From the NCBI GenBank assembly GCA_048013815.1, contig CM106585.1:11222001-11286000 (forward strand): 64,000 bases of DNA. The letters are read 5' to 3'. The translations under genes were made by a program, and so were the position numbers. The notes beneath the pieces were generated by a model, which saw only the letters and a list, made by a program, of their open reading frames with translations, was not told the origin of the DNA and did no database searches. Positions 47,203 through 58,233 of this stretch are shown in pieces (position 1 is the stretch's first letter; every line of letters begins with the position of its first letter). Origin of the DNA: Setoptus koraiensis. Its lineage: Eukaryota; Arthropoda.

Positions 47203-50200
47203 TGCTCTGGTGAGTCCAAGTGCAAGAAAAAACACAACAAACAAACGACAAATTTGAACAGGCCCCCCAACTAGCAACTTGGCGGGCCGCAATGCTCGAT
47301 GGTCTCAGTGGATCGAAATTCGTTATAAATAAATTGTTCGAACTTTTCCAGTATTTCGAGCTTGGAATTTTCCAATTTTTCCAATTTTTCAAATCTATGT
47401 TTCTCGCTTGGCGTGATGCCGTTCGTTTCTCGATTTCGGTTCTGCGAAATCCCCGAACTTTACTGATCTCTCTGTTGGTGCCCCCAAATTAGCGAATTAT
47501 GCGAACCCAATTATGCGGTCGGGCTTTTTTGCAGCACTCGATAGTGTCAATCTCAGCTGGTTGCGTCAGTCATGGTGCGGCATATCTGGCGCCCAATGAT
47601 TCATGAGTCGTGAGGCACCGGATGTTGGCGATGCTGGCAGCACACCGGTGCGTAGTCGATGGCAGTTGTGGGCCTCGTCGTCGGGTGGCGCCAAGCCGCG
47701 GCCAAGTTTGTTGGGAACTGGCCACGGCATCGGTTGTGTGTCACTTGTTATAATGTGGCTTGAGAGAGCGGGCCGGAATGCTATTAGGATTGTTGCAGTT
47801 GGACGGTTGTTTGCATTTGCATTGATTTGCGTTGATTTGCATTGTTTAAATAGAAGCTCTGTGAGTGCGCCGCCGAAACGCGAAATTCGGTAGTTGCTGT
47901 CGGAGGTATTATCTGCTTGTTGACACATTCTTTGGTGGCTGGCGCAGCGAACGCTGGCCAAAAGGAAGACGAAGACGAAGAAGAAGAAGGAGAAAAAGTG
48001 ATTCTTCGGTGCGCGTTCTTTGCGCGTTTAGCGACCGGTGTTGGCACCGCTGAGGCAGCTCAATGAAACGCGCACGAGCACAAAATCATCACGATGGCCG
48101 CATTAGGCCAATGAGTCGCAGTGACCATATTAAACATATTGCTTTTAATGGTTTCTGCTGCTAACAAGCTGCTTTATTTGCATTTTAAATATTTCAATCG
48201 CTGCTCGTCGCTGTTTTGGTAGTTGTTGTTGTTGTTGTTGTCGCTGTCGCTGTAAAATCTTCTTATAAAATAAAATTTGTTGACACAGGGCAAACAAATT
48301 TCCATGACTGATCGCCGATTTGAAGATTCGCAAGCGCATTAGCGTGCACGAGCACCGTCCATTGTGGCGCAGTGCCAGACGGGCGGGCAACAAGCGCCCA
48401 GAATCCCGATTCCGATCCCAATCAACGAGCATCGGCGATCCGCTGCGGATAAGTGGACACCACCGACGGGCTTGTTAGCGGCACTTGCGACGACACACAC
48501 ACACACACTCACCATAATACCTTTTTTCGGGACGCGCAAAATAAAATGTAAAGCGTGGGCCTGTAGCGGCCGCATCGCCACCTGACTGACAATTGTGAAA
48601 TGACTGAAACGACGCTGATAATAATATAATGATGGCCGCCAGTCTCACGCGCTCGCGCCAGTCTATTGGACGCCTAGTGGCCGAGGAATGTTTCCGATGT
48701 TCATTTTTGTTTACCTACTCTCCTCCGTTTCGGCCGGCTCTCGATTGTTTCTCGCGGGGCTTGCGAGGCTTGCGGGGCTCGAAATAAATCTCGCCGGTAT
48801 GTGTTCCAAATTGTTCCCAATTGTTGCCGATTGTTTCAAATGATGAACCGTGCGCGGCCAACGGGAGCACGGCGGTCAGCCGGCCCGGTGAGCCGGGCGG
48901 CCCGCTCGCGCTCACAAGTTGCGGCTCTCAACTTGCGAGTCACGAGGACACCCTGCCGGCGGCCCAGTGTGACACACTTGCCAATCGCGAACGTTCGCGC
49001 GCGCCGACCCGCGCCGACCCGCGCCGACCCGCATCGACCCGCGGCGAGCCTCGGCGAGCCAAAGGGCCCCGCGTCGGCTAATTGGCAGCTGCGTGCGTCT
49101 GGCCCGCGCTTTAATTAGCGCCATAGTTGACGCCACAACCGGCCCGTGGCGCTCGCAAACGTTGCACGCTCGTCACGCGAAAGTTTCAAAAGTTTTGCAT
49201 ATCCCTAGGGGGTGCGTCTATGGCAAGACTTGCTGGCGATCGCCAAAAGTGGCTTTTCGTTTGGGGCCGGCGCCAGTCGGGCCCAGTGAGGTGGCCCCAG
49301 CAAGCGGGCAGCGGTGCGAGCGTTTGCGCGCAAAATTGGCGCGCATTTCGAAAACAATTCGCGTGACATTTGGCCGAAAGCGTCGCCGAGACGGCAGAGT
49401 CTCATCATCGGCGTCCGATCGTCGGCGTCTGGTCGTCAGCGGCCGATGGTTCGGGCGTCGCAATTGTCGCTAATTGTCTTGTTGCCTCGTCACCGGTACC
49501 GGACGCCAGTGAGTCACTGGCGGTGGCTGAGAACAGCTCCGCGTCCGCCGGTGCGGTCCGCTGTCTGTCACAGGGCGCCTCAATCTGCCACAATCCGGCG
49601 CAATCTGGCGCAAGCTGCCTAAATCTGGCGCAAGCTGCCTAAATCTGGCGCAAGCTGCCGAAATGTGCGGTGCCGCGAAAAGTGCACACGTCGGCGCTGG
49701 CGAGACTGCCGACGGGCGCGCTCGCCAGCGGCTCCAATTGATCAGCAGAGTGAGCCTGGCGCTGCGACTGGCGGCCACTTTTCCAGTTCGCGACCGTCTA
49801 GACACCGGCCTGGCCCAGTGGCGCGTGGGCTGGCAGCGCCACTGCCAGTGGAGCCAGCGTCATCCAGTTTCGGCCGGGCTCGCTCGGCTTCGATTGGCGG
49901 CGGCCAGCCAGCCAAAGAACGAGAGAAGAACGAGAGAAGAACGAGACTGTCGTTGCGACAGAGCAAGAACGAGTCGTGAGCGGATTTGCATGCCGACGAG
50001 TGCACGACGAACTGACGCTGATGCGGATGATGATGGCCAAGTTGCAATAACTCTGCCACCTCTAACAAGCATAGAGCATGCGTAATGAGAGAACGTTTTC
50101 GCAACATTCAACACTTTTGCACTGGAGCGTTCGTTTGTTTGTTGTTCGCTCGTTTCGCTCGTTCGCTCGTTCGTTCGCTCGTTCGTTGGCTGGTTCGCTC

Positions 50201-50764
50201 AATGTAACAACAGTGTTGATATCAGTGCCAACATCGGCGCTAACATCGGCGCTAATATCAGTGCACTGTGAAGTGAGAGCTGCCTCGAAGTCGCAGTCGC
50301 TGCAAATGTCGCGAAACGTGCCAACGTGAACCTATTCTGGCACCGCCGCTGCCAGTCTGGCACTACATTGTAACTTGCGCTCGTTCACTTGCGAACACCG
50401 ATAACGCCGCCGTTCTCCAGACGACATATTCCCTCTCCTCGGGCGCACCACACCACAACAACACACGACAACACACGACCACATACGACAAGATACAACG
50501 ACGAGATACAACGACACGATACGACGACGAGATATAACGAGACACGACAAATCAGACGTACACACACGAATTAGACAGGGCCAACAAATCAATCGTCGCA
50601 CTTGCCATTGCAACAGCCACTCGTTATTAGCAGCGACATTATTCTGGCACAAGCCTAACCCGTTATCCTCATTATCTCTGCCATTTCTCACCAATCTAAT
50701 TAGCCCAGCAACTCTAATTAGCAACGCCACCCGTCGTCGCTATAATCGCCAGCTGTACGGCACC
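47203..50764. other. GC-rich region upstream of the VWC-domain gene
   Basis: The left part is the 3' flank of paralog B. From about 48650 to 50000 the DNA is GC-rich, giving many overlapping open frames on both strands with Arg/Ala/Pro-rich, unrelated translations; none is convincing. Includes GA-rich 47965-47998, a 10-bp ACCCGCGCCG array at about 49004-49036, a 20-bp repeat at 49601-49660, GCTCGTTC repeats at about 50130-50200 and ACGAC-type repeats at about 50455-50560. It is probably the regulatory and 5' UTR region of the gene at 50765. Confidence 0.4.
49601..49660. repeat. 20-bp tandem repeat, 3 copies plus a partial
   Basis: AAATCTGGCGCAAGCTGCCT repeats almost exactly; diverged half-units precede it from about 49580. 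Confidence 0.85.
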
Positions 50765-52234
50765 ATGGCGGTGCTACAAGTGAAGGTCATTCTCATATTA
50801 TTATTGGGCCTCACACAACAACTATCGACTCTAGGTCAGACAGTGTCCTCAAAGCCACAAGCCACCTCAACTAGGGCCTCAACAACAACAACAACAACAG
50901 CGCACAGCGGCAAGCATACGCAGGCAATCCCAAAGCAATTCAATCAGCCAAACAGAATCACAAACCACAATAGCAACAATAGCAAGAAAGAGTTTTTAAA
51001 GCTCAAAGCCAGCGATCCAGACAGACAGCGACAGCATCAATTGAAGCACCATCGTCAACAATCGCAAGCTGTCATCAGCAACAATCATTACAATCACGCT
51101 AGCAAACTCAACAATCAAAACAGTTTGCTCGTGGCAGAAAATTGCTCATTTGGCGCTGAAACATACTCTGTAGGTGATAGATGGAACCCGGTTCTGCCGC
51201 CGTTAGGCGTACAAAGTTGCATTATTTGCACTTGCGAGGCCAAAAAGGCCTGCTATGAGGCTAAAGTTAAATGCAAAAACATTAAAAATGATTGTCCCCA
51301 ATTGACCTGCTCTAACGGCGACGCGCCCGTTATTAAGCCAGGCGATTGCTGTAAATCGTGCCCCGGAGACAAATCGCAACTGCCTATATTGTCGGTGTTG
51401 GAGCCTGCTGTTGTATCCGAATGTCAACCAGTTGTCAGTAACAACAAAAAATCAGACGCACACTCTAGTAATCGTGTTAAAACACCTAAAGAAATGCTCA
51501 GATCGCTTGGTAGTCCCAGTCACGGGGACCCGCTCAAGCCCGAACCTGACACCTCGGCGCAGCGAGACCCAAACGACAACACCATTCAAGAGACCCAAGT
51601 TGACAAGACACTAGACAACAAATGTCGCTACGAAGAGAAATCATATGAAGATGGCGTTCAGTGGAAAGCGTCTCATGACCCTTGCTCAATGTGCTGGTGT
51701 AAAGCGGGCACTGTATTATGTGACAAATTTGTTTGTCCCGAAATGCCACCACTGTGCCCAAATGGATTAGCTCCAGTGAAACCTGACGGCGAATGCTGCT
51801 TCATTTGTCCACCCAGAAAAGTAAAAAAGAGGCCCAATCATAGCAGGCCCGCTCCAACATCACCACCATCATTATCATCACCATCATCACCACCACCACC
51901 ATCGTCATCATCATCATCATCATCATCCTCAATATCAACATCATCTGCATCATCGATAGATTATCCCGACAACCACCAACCCGTTGGTTGCAAGCTGGAA
52001 GGCGATCAAGTTTTCAGGCTGCCAGGATCTAAGTGGCACCCGTACTTACCCCCATTCGGTTTTGATAGATGCGCCGTTTGCGAATGTTTGGCCTCTAATA
52101 TCACCATACAATGTATGAGAACCAAATGCCCCCCTTTAAATTGTCCGAAACGCGACGCATATCGAGAGAAGAGGGAGGATTGTTGTAGGAGATGCCCGTA
52201 CCCTAGTAATTCAACACAGATAATAGCCCAGTAG
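50765..52234 (+). CDS. Secreted protein with three VWC (chordin-type CR) domains
   Basis: A single exon of 489 residues with a strong start context (CACCATGG) and signal peptide (about 1-25). Three von Willebrand factor C modules follow: CR1 about 125-200, CR2 about 283-350, CR3 about 407-479, each ending in CC-x2-C. CR1 and CR3 carry the chordin-like W-x-P-x-LPPFG/LPPLG phrase before the C-x2-C-x-C core. CR2 is a plainer VWC. Linkers are Thr/Gln/Asn-rich, and a Ser/Pro run (about 367-398) separates CR2 and CR3. Such modules bind BMP ligands; the three-CR layout recalls chordin-like 1/2 and the N-terminal part of Sog/chordin, but no CHRD domains are present. A BMP modulator is the best guess. 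Further exons after 52234 are not seen. Confidence 0.87.
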   Translation: MAVLQVKVILILLLGLTQQLSTLGQTVSSKPQATSTRASTTTTTTAHSGKHTQAIPKQFNQPNRITNHNSNNSKKEFLKLKASDPDRQRQHQLKHHRQQSQAVISNNHYNHASKLNNQNSLLVAENCSFGAETYSVGDRWNPVLPPLGVQSCIICTCEAKKACYEAKVKCKNIKNDCPQLTCSNGDAPVIKPGDCCKSCPGDKSQLPILSVLEPAVVSECQPVVSNNKKSDAHSSNRVKTPKEMLRSLGSPSHGDPLKPEPDTSAQRDPNDNTIQETQVDKTLDNKCRYEEKSYEDGVQWKASHDPCSMCWCKAGTVLCDKFVCPEMPPLCPNGLAPVKPDGECCFICPPRKVKKRPNHSRPAPTSPPSLSSPSSPPPPSSSSSSSSSSISTSSASSIDYPDNHQPVGCKLEGDQVFRLPGSKWHPYLPPFGFDRCAVCECLASNITIQCMRTKCPPLNCPKRDAYREKREDCCRRCPYPSNSTQIIAQ

Positions 52235-52492
52235 ATTTAGCAAGAAACCAGACCCACCAATATCATAAAATGATCATGTGCATAGAACCTAGATTGTTCA
52301 TAGTATATATAAATGTATATATATGTAGATATATATATATACAAGCGTATTCAGTATATGAGATAAAATTATTTATTGTGGAGAGGAGATTCATTTAACT
52401 AGTTTCCCATTTTGGATCTAAAAAACTAATTAATATGGTCTAGAGACCAATTCGTTTCCACCGATTTAAATAACGGAAAATAAGTGTAAGTT
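52235..52492. other. Short convergent spacer
   Basis: A 258-base spacer between the VWC gene stop and the taxilin stop. Contains an imperfect (TA)n array at about 52303-52342. The two 3' UTRs must be short or overlap. Confidence 0.6.
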
Positions 52493-54937
52493 TCAAGTCT
52501 CGATTGCGGTGGGGCTAGTAGTACTATTATCTTCCGGGTCTAGCTGATTTTCGTCGCTGGCATGCTCGGTCTTATGCTGGACGGATGTTGACTCTTCCGT
52601 AGTCATGTCCGATTTACTACTACATGAATTGGTGACTTCCTCTGAATTTTCCTTATTCGTCTCTGGGGTTGTTGCTTTAGTAACTTTACGTTCTTGTAGA
52701 GCTCGACAAAGTTTCTCCAATGTCTCTATCTTTTTGTTGGCCGTAAGCATTTCATGGTCCCATTTTTGCTTCTCGGTAAGTAGTTGGGCCATTCTTTTAT
52801 CACTAAATTCATATTTAGATAGAAGAATCTTATAGTCCTGCTTAGATTGCTCTATCTGTTTAAGCATTTTCTTAGATTCAACCTGAAAGCGATTCATACC
52901 CTTACTTATGACAGCTTGACATTCATCATACTTACTGGCATAGCTGCTCAAGTCCGACCGAAGCTTTGCCTCTTGGCCCTCTATTCGCTGCTGCTGTTCT
53001 TGCATCATAGACAATATTTGTAAAAGCTCTTGTTTTTCACTTAAAAGTTTCTCTTTTTCTTCATTCTTTGATAGATTAGCCTTAGCAAGCTCTGTCTTAA
53101 TGAGCCGATTCTCTATATCCCGTTGCCTTAGTGTTGCCTCAACGCTTTTCTCCCAGTTGTCACAATGATCAAGGAGAGATTTCAATTTGACCTGTAGATC
53201 ATGGTTCTCCTGCCTAAGGAGCATGTTTCGTTGTTGATTTTCGTCAAAGAGTTTAATCACACCAGTAAGAGTGGATTGTACTTTGGTGGTCTGTTCTTTG
53301 GCTTTGTTCTGTTCACCCTTGATAAGATCTAAACTCTCTATCCTTATAGCATTGTTTGATTTTTGAAGTTCCCTGCATAAATTCTCCAATTTTTGTTTGA
53401 CAAGTTGTAACTTCTGATTATCCGACTTCAATTTTGAGCAACTGAGTAATAATTGTGCGTTCTGTTCGCTCAATTTGATCAAGTTTTTACAAACGGACTC
53501 TAACAAACTTGGATCATCCTTGATATTCTGTAAGCTGAGGAGCAAAGCAGAGACTTTTGTGTCTGTATCAAACTTGTTGATTGCTGTTGACTCGTTCGAC
53601 GAATCAATATTAGATTTACTCGCTTCTTGATTAAATGAGGCACTAGTGCTAGTTTTTGTATTCTTTTTCTTATTATTGATATGCTCTTTTTGCCTATGGT
53701 TCGAGTTGACTGTTTTTCCATTGTTGGGTGGTACGCAGGTTTTCTGTGATACAGGCTTCGCCTGGGACAATTTTTCGAGAGAGCTTTCAGCAATTGTTTC
53801 AGGAATTTGCTTGCCTTCTTGATTAATTTTATCACTTAATGATATAGTTGGCCCTTGTACCAGACTAGAATTGAGATTAGTTTGACTTAGCAACTCTTGT
53901 TTTTCCTCTTTAACCTCGGCAATCAATTCACAACCTGATAATTGAGACTGTAATATTTCATTATGACCAGTGTCTACTTCGGTCTTATTTTCATGCTTAT
54001 CAATACATTGAGCATCCTCTGGTTGGTGATTATGTTGCATACCATCAGTAGTTGGACTTATGTCGTTGTTATCTTGTTTAGAGATTACATCATTAATATC
54101 ACAACAAGTACTTTGTTGGTTTTGGTTGGTCGACTCGACATCTGTGTCGCCAGTTTTGCCAGTGTGATCCGATGACACGGGCATTTCGTTTTTCGTGCCT
54201 ATGACGTCTGTCTGTGGATCAACTACAGGTGCCACTACAGACTTATCAATGAGCGTTGGAGAATTCTCTGATTGCCGGCGATCAGTGGGGGGCTCCTCGA
54301 TGCCCGATAATTTATGTATGTCCTCTTTTAATTTGATTAATTGATTGTCGTAATTTTTCGCCGATTCGCTCTCACCTTTAGCCTTTTGTTTCTCTAAGGC
54401 CGCTTGGATGCTCAATTTAATATCTTGTGCCCGTTTAGAGTATTCGTCTAGCGTTGAGCAGCTGTTCTCTAGATTCGATTGTGTTTGAGTTGAATTTTGA
54501 CCATTGTTCAAACTATTGTTACCACTATTATTATTGTTATTATTATGATTTGTTTGTTGAGATGGGTTAGTTTTGAGTTTTTCCTGTAATTGACTCCTAT
54601 GTAAGGCTAAACTAGATTGCTTCTGGTGGTTCTTTTTGGTTGAACTGGCCGATTTGGGTCCATTGGCGCCAGGCACTGTTTTTTGGGCTCTGTTGGGCGC
54701 CGACACGCTAATGTTGGTTCTGGTGGCCCTAGAGGATTTGCCGTTGTTTTGTGGCGCTGTTTCTTTGGACGATTGTTGTTTATTGTTTGTATTATTATTG
54801 CTAGTGTTTGAGGTGGCAGTGTTGCCGGTTGTGGGCGTTGTCTTTGGGTCGGCGGCTCGCTGTTGGTTAATGTTGGCCAAGCTGGTTGTTGCTGTTGCTG
54901 ATTGTTTTGATTGTTGCTGCTTCAACTTGGAACTCAT
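52493..54937 (-). CDS. TXLN: Taxilin family coiled-coil protein
   Basis: A single exon on the minus strand encodes 814 residues from the ATG at 54937 (MSSKLKQQQ). The frame continues another 120 codons upstream, but that part looks like UTR translation. The N-terminal 450 residues are low complexity: Asn/Gln/Thr/Ser-rich, with a short helical patch near AQDIKLSIQAALEKQKAKGE. The taxilin coiled coil spans about 455-755 and is unmistakable: KLENLCRELQKSNN, then QSTLTGVIKLFDENQQRN, LLDHCDNWEKSVE, LRSDLSSYASKYDECQ, and the closing LEKLCRALQERK. Taxilins bind free syntaxins and the nascent-polypeptide-associated complex and act in vesicle traffic. The tail is acidic and Thr/Ser-rich. The long N-terminal extension makes it larger than vertebrate taxilins (about 530-680). 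Confidence 0.93.
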   Translation of the reverse strand: MSSKLKQQQSKQSATATTSLANINQQRAADPKTTPTTGNTATSNTSNNNTNNKQQSSKETAPQNNGKSSRATRTNISVSAPNRAQKTVPGANGPKSASSTKKNHQKQSSLALHRSQLQEKLKTNPSQQTNHNNNNNNSGNNSLNNGQNSTQTQSNLENSCSTLDEYSKRAQDIKLSIQAALEKQKAKGESESAKNYDNQLIKLKEDIHKLSGIEEPPTDRRQSENSPTLIDKSVVAPVVDPQTDVIGTKNEMPVSSDHTGKTGDTDVESTNQNQQSTCCDINDVISKQDNNDISPTTDGMQHNHQPEDAQCIDKHENKTEVDTGHNEILQSQLSGCELIAEVKEEKQELLSQTNLNSSLVQGPTISLSDKINQEGKQIPETIAESSLEKLSQAKPVSQKTCVPPNNGKTVNSNHRQKEHINNKKKNTKTSTSASFNQEASKSNIDSSNESTAINKFDTDTKVSALLLSLQNIKDDPSLLESVCKNLIKLSEQNAQLLLSCSKLKSDNQKLQLVKQKLENLCRELQKSNNAIRIESLDLIKGEQNKAKEQTTKVQSTLTGVIKLFDENQQRNMLLRQENHDLQVKLKSLLDHCDNWEKSVEATLRQRDIENRLIKTELAKANLSKNEEKEKLLSEKQELLQILSMMQEQQQRIEGQEAKLRSDLSSYASKYDECQAVISKGMNRFQVESKKMLKQIEQSKQDYKILLSKYEFSDKRMAQLLTEKQKWDHEMLTANKKIETLEKLCRALQERKVTKATTPETNKENSEEVTNSCSSKSDMTTEESTSVQHKTEHASDENQLDPEDNSTTSPTAIET

Positions 54938-57681
54938 GACGCTACAATGAATGGTGTTAGTGGGCAAATTCCGATATTGTTCCGATGGTGTTGGCTGGCG
55001 GCCTGAAATTGGGCCCCGGGCGCGGGCTCGGTCGCTTGGTGGCGATAGCACAATACAGTTACAGATACAGAGACAATATAGATGAGGACAGATGCAATTT
55101 ATAGCATAATTGTACGATTGGACAATTGCTCGATAATTGGCCCCTAGGATAATAATGATATAATAAATAAATAGACTGGCGGCTATAAATAAATATCTGT
55201 TTGCGTGGCTCGTCTTGTGCACACGGCGTGTCGTCTCACATTCAATTAGGCAGCACAATTCGCTTCCTTCCAACTGGCCATACTCATTTGTCGACAATTT
55301 TCAGCTCCAACGACAGTGCAATTGTCGAACAAAACATGGCTCTGTTTGTTCTTCGCTACAAAAACATCCCCTGCACTAGAAAAAGAAGCGTTCGCAGAAG
55401 CACAAGTGAAAACGCTGCTGCCTAGAGAAAAAGAGAAAGAGCGAAAAAGCGAAAAAGAATTCTTTATTCACGATGCCACCAGCTGCACACACACACACGC
55501 ACACCCCATCTTGGCGTGCCTTTGCACAGGCACATTGCACTGGAGCGTCTGTCCGTTTGTGTGTGTTTTGGTGCTTTCTCTGCCAGTTCACGATAGAGAA
55601 CTTTCAACAATTAGTGCGCGTCTCTCAACTCAACTCCAACGAGCCGAGGCGCCGCTAAATACATAAATCGTTTCATATGTACACATGTGCTCTGTTCGAA
55701 ACTCGATTCGAATTTCGAATCGCGAAGTGGGATGCTTCAGAAATTCGAACGCGCAACTTATCTCGTATACATGTGTCCGTATTTACAACCGTATATCCAA
55801 CATGCTCTGTCCTCGCAACAGCCATACGCCACACGCTGTCACAATGGCGGATACCAGTGAATAATGGCGCCCACTAACAGCTCACTGCTCCAATTCATGC
55901 CCCTTGTCAACTAACCATAAGTGTGCAAGCTAACTTTTGCATAGCAAATTATGTAACACAAATGCACTCTTATCCGATGGCCTCACGGAGCCTCCCGAAG
56001 CGCAATGAATCTGCGCCAAGCCGACAAACACTAAATCATGATACGCATATCATGATACACATGCTCACTACATGTATGTGTTTGTTGTTGGCCAACACAA
56101 GTCAGCATCGTAGCCCCATTAGCTTGCCAACCACACCAAGTGTATCGTTGCAAACATGTTACATAACTACAACTAGCCCCGACAAGTCAAGTGGAGCGCG
56201 CTGTTGTGGCTAGCGGTGTTGTGTAACTCACAAACAGAAGTCAACAAACATCGTTCATTTTTATCTCATATATCACACCATACGTCTGCTCAGAAAACAC
56301 GCTGTACATGATAAACAAAGCCAGCTAACAATGTCCTCAAATGTCTCAACGTCTCAACATGGAAATAATTCAAAATGTCTATCTGATGCACTGATCTTGG
56401 CCGTGCCCTCGCAGCTTCGGCTATCAACTTGCAAATGGCCATTGATACAAATATGGGCCATAAATAAATCTATGTTTGTTTCGGCGAAATGAGATTATTT
56501 GAGAACACAATTTGACTCTTGAGCGATGCCCATTTTTCATCGATTTCGGCTGACGAGTAACAGAGCTGCTCGCTTCGGCACCCTATTCTAGTTGCAATCA
56601 ATTCAAGATATTTCAGCAATCGTTGGATTTTAATTAGTCGATATAAAGTATACGAATGTCGCCCATTTAGATCCACTCTTGAGATTTTAACGCACCTCCG
56701 AGTTGCACGGAAAAATAATGTCTTGACAAAGTTGTATATTAACTCAATCGCCCATTGATAACTATTTTATCGGTGCTACGACATAATGAGTCATACGACC
56801 CAAATGAAAAATCTTCTTGGGTCAAGTTCATCGTATCCAATAACCAATAAATTGTCGCATAGGTTTTTTTGTACCAGATTCTCTCAAGTCTAACCGATTG
56901 TTGTGATGAGTTTTCATCGATGCATAAACACATAATAATCTAGAAACTATCGACCACAGTCAATGTGTGGCCTGAATATCCAGTTCCTCAATGTAGGTGG
57001 CAGTTGGCAAAATAAGCCGATCACAATTCATGATCATCCTGACCGGTAACGCTTTGATGGATTGCCGTTGGTCAGCTTGAGAAGATGGCCCGTTTTCGGT
57101 GTTTATCTTGCGATGAACATTGGGAGAAAACGATACTGTGTCAGTCATTTAAATGTGTCCAAAGCAATAGATTTGTGCACCGAAAATAACATGGGAATTC
57201 ATTGTTAGAAACTAGCAATTCAAATTTCCAGCCGCCATTTGGCCACCTTGAAACATTACCTGTTGCTTACTTGACCACATTGTATCACATTGCGTCACCA
57301 TTCTACCAGATCGTATCACATCACTGTTTTGGTATGTATGGTGTGTGACTGAAGTAAGGTTGATTCTAACAATAATTGTCACCTGTTCTGTATAAACACA
57401 CAAACTTATATTATGTATACAGAACAACAATTTAGCTGGCTATCTCTCGTTGAGACTAAAACTAGAAACTACTAATCAGTTCTCTGAGGACATCAACGTA
57501 AAACTCTATGACATCCTTAAGAGCTCAAGAGTGGCCGCATTGTCATGATCTATTATGCAAATGTCAAGTTTTTTGAGCACTGCTTACAGTCGTAAAACTA
57601 CATTGTTGACATTATTAATAAGGTCGACGATACGTGAAATTGCTTTTATCTATTCAAAACAATTATAGTTTCCAGTTAACA
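54938..57681. other. Region between taxilin and the small membrane-protein candidate
   Basis: The left part is the taxilin 5' flank, the middle (55300-56450) has no supported gene, and 56470-57148 holds a weak minus-strand coding candidate (listed). The frames at 55200-55877 are unrelated in content and carry a CA repeat near 55485; not called. Confidence 0.4.
56470..56933 (-). CDS. Possible two-exon gene, unknown product
   Basis: On the minus strand, a frame from the ATG at 56933 to a GT at 56743 joins in phase to a frame starting at 56675 and ending at 56470. The intron is 68 nt with a GTTAAT donor and an AAGAG acceptor, giving 131 residues. The product is balanced in composition, unlike nearby low-complexity frames (LERIWYKKTYATIYWLL, then LIKIQRLLKYLELIATRIG). 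A further 62-codon frame just upstream (57148-56960) could be an earlier exon but does not join cleanly. I recognise no family. A chance frame or decayed gene remains possible. Confidence 0.3.
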
Positions 57682-58042
57682 ATGCAGTTATCTTCCTTTA
57701 TCCATAAAATAGCTTACAACTATGACTTGCCACCCTATGTCCAGTATACTTTCGGTGTGATCTTTTTGAATGTCACTATACCTTTACCTTTCTCTATCGC
57801 TGTCTGTAAAGGTGTGTTGCTATTGCTATTTACTCGCAACTGTGGACAACCATCCATCTGCATATTCTCTATCAATAGACAATGACATAATTCTGTTTAG
57901 AAATACACCTTTGGAGAAGCCTTATCTAGTACCCCCATTTAAATTGTTTATAGGTGCGACTCTGAGTTCCACTTATCTATATTATCGCCTACTAACTCGA
58001 AAAACTATCAATAGAAGAGAGGCGGAGAAACAGATTAAATAG
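57682..58042 (+). CDS. Candidate small two-span membrane protein
   Basis: Model: exons 57682-57805 and 57879-58042 with a 73-nt GT-AG intron (GTAAAG donor, CAATAG acceptor), phase 1, 95 residues. The protein has two likely membrane segments (about residues 20-41, TFGVIFLNVTIPLPFSIAV, and about 63-80, FKLFIGATLSSTYLYYRLL) and a strongly basic C-terminus (LTRKTINRREAEKQIK). That layout is common in small mitochondrial inner-membrane proteins. I considered sideroflexin and TMEM126 tails but the motifs do not match. The frame stays open through part of the intron, so an unspliced form is possible. Earlier exons may exist. Confidence 0.4.
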
Positions 58043-58233
58043 CTCAAAACTTTAAAGTGACCATGAAGTTTATTTTGGACTGTCCAGTCGATAATAGATT
58101 TAGTCGCAAGACATTCCGAGGTAGATTGAATATCAGATGCAATATTCTCTCATTCGAGTCCGTAGAAACTTTCATGAAGTAACAAAAATTGTTGTTAGCT
58201 TGTATTGTTTGATACATCTCTAAGTAAGCAAAT

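Noticed and set aside
48700-50110. Cluster of overlapping 60-140 codon frames on both strands
   Set aside because: GC-rich DNA with few stops; the translations are unrelated and Arg/Ala/Pro-biased in all phases with no domain.
57682-58042. Identification as a sideroflexin or TMEM126 tail
   Set aside because: The characteristic C-terminal motifs of those families are absent, so it is listed as unknown.
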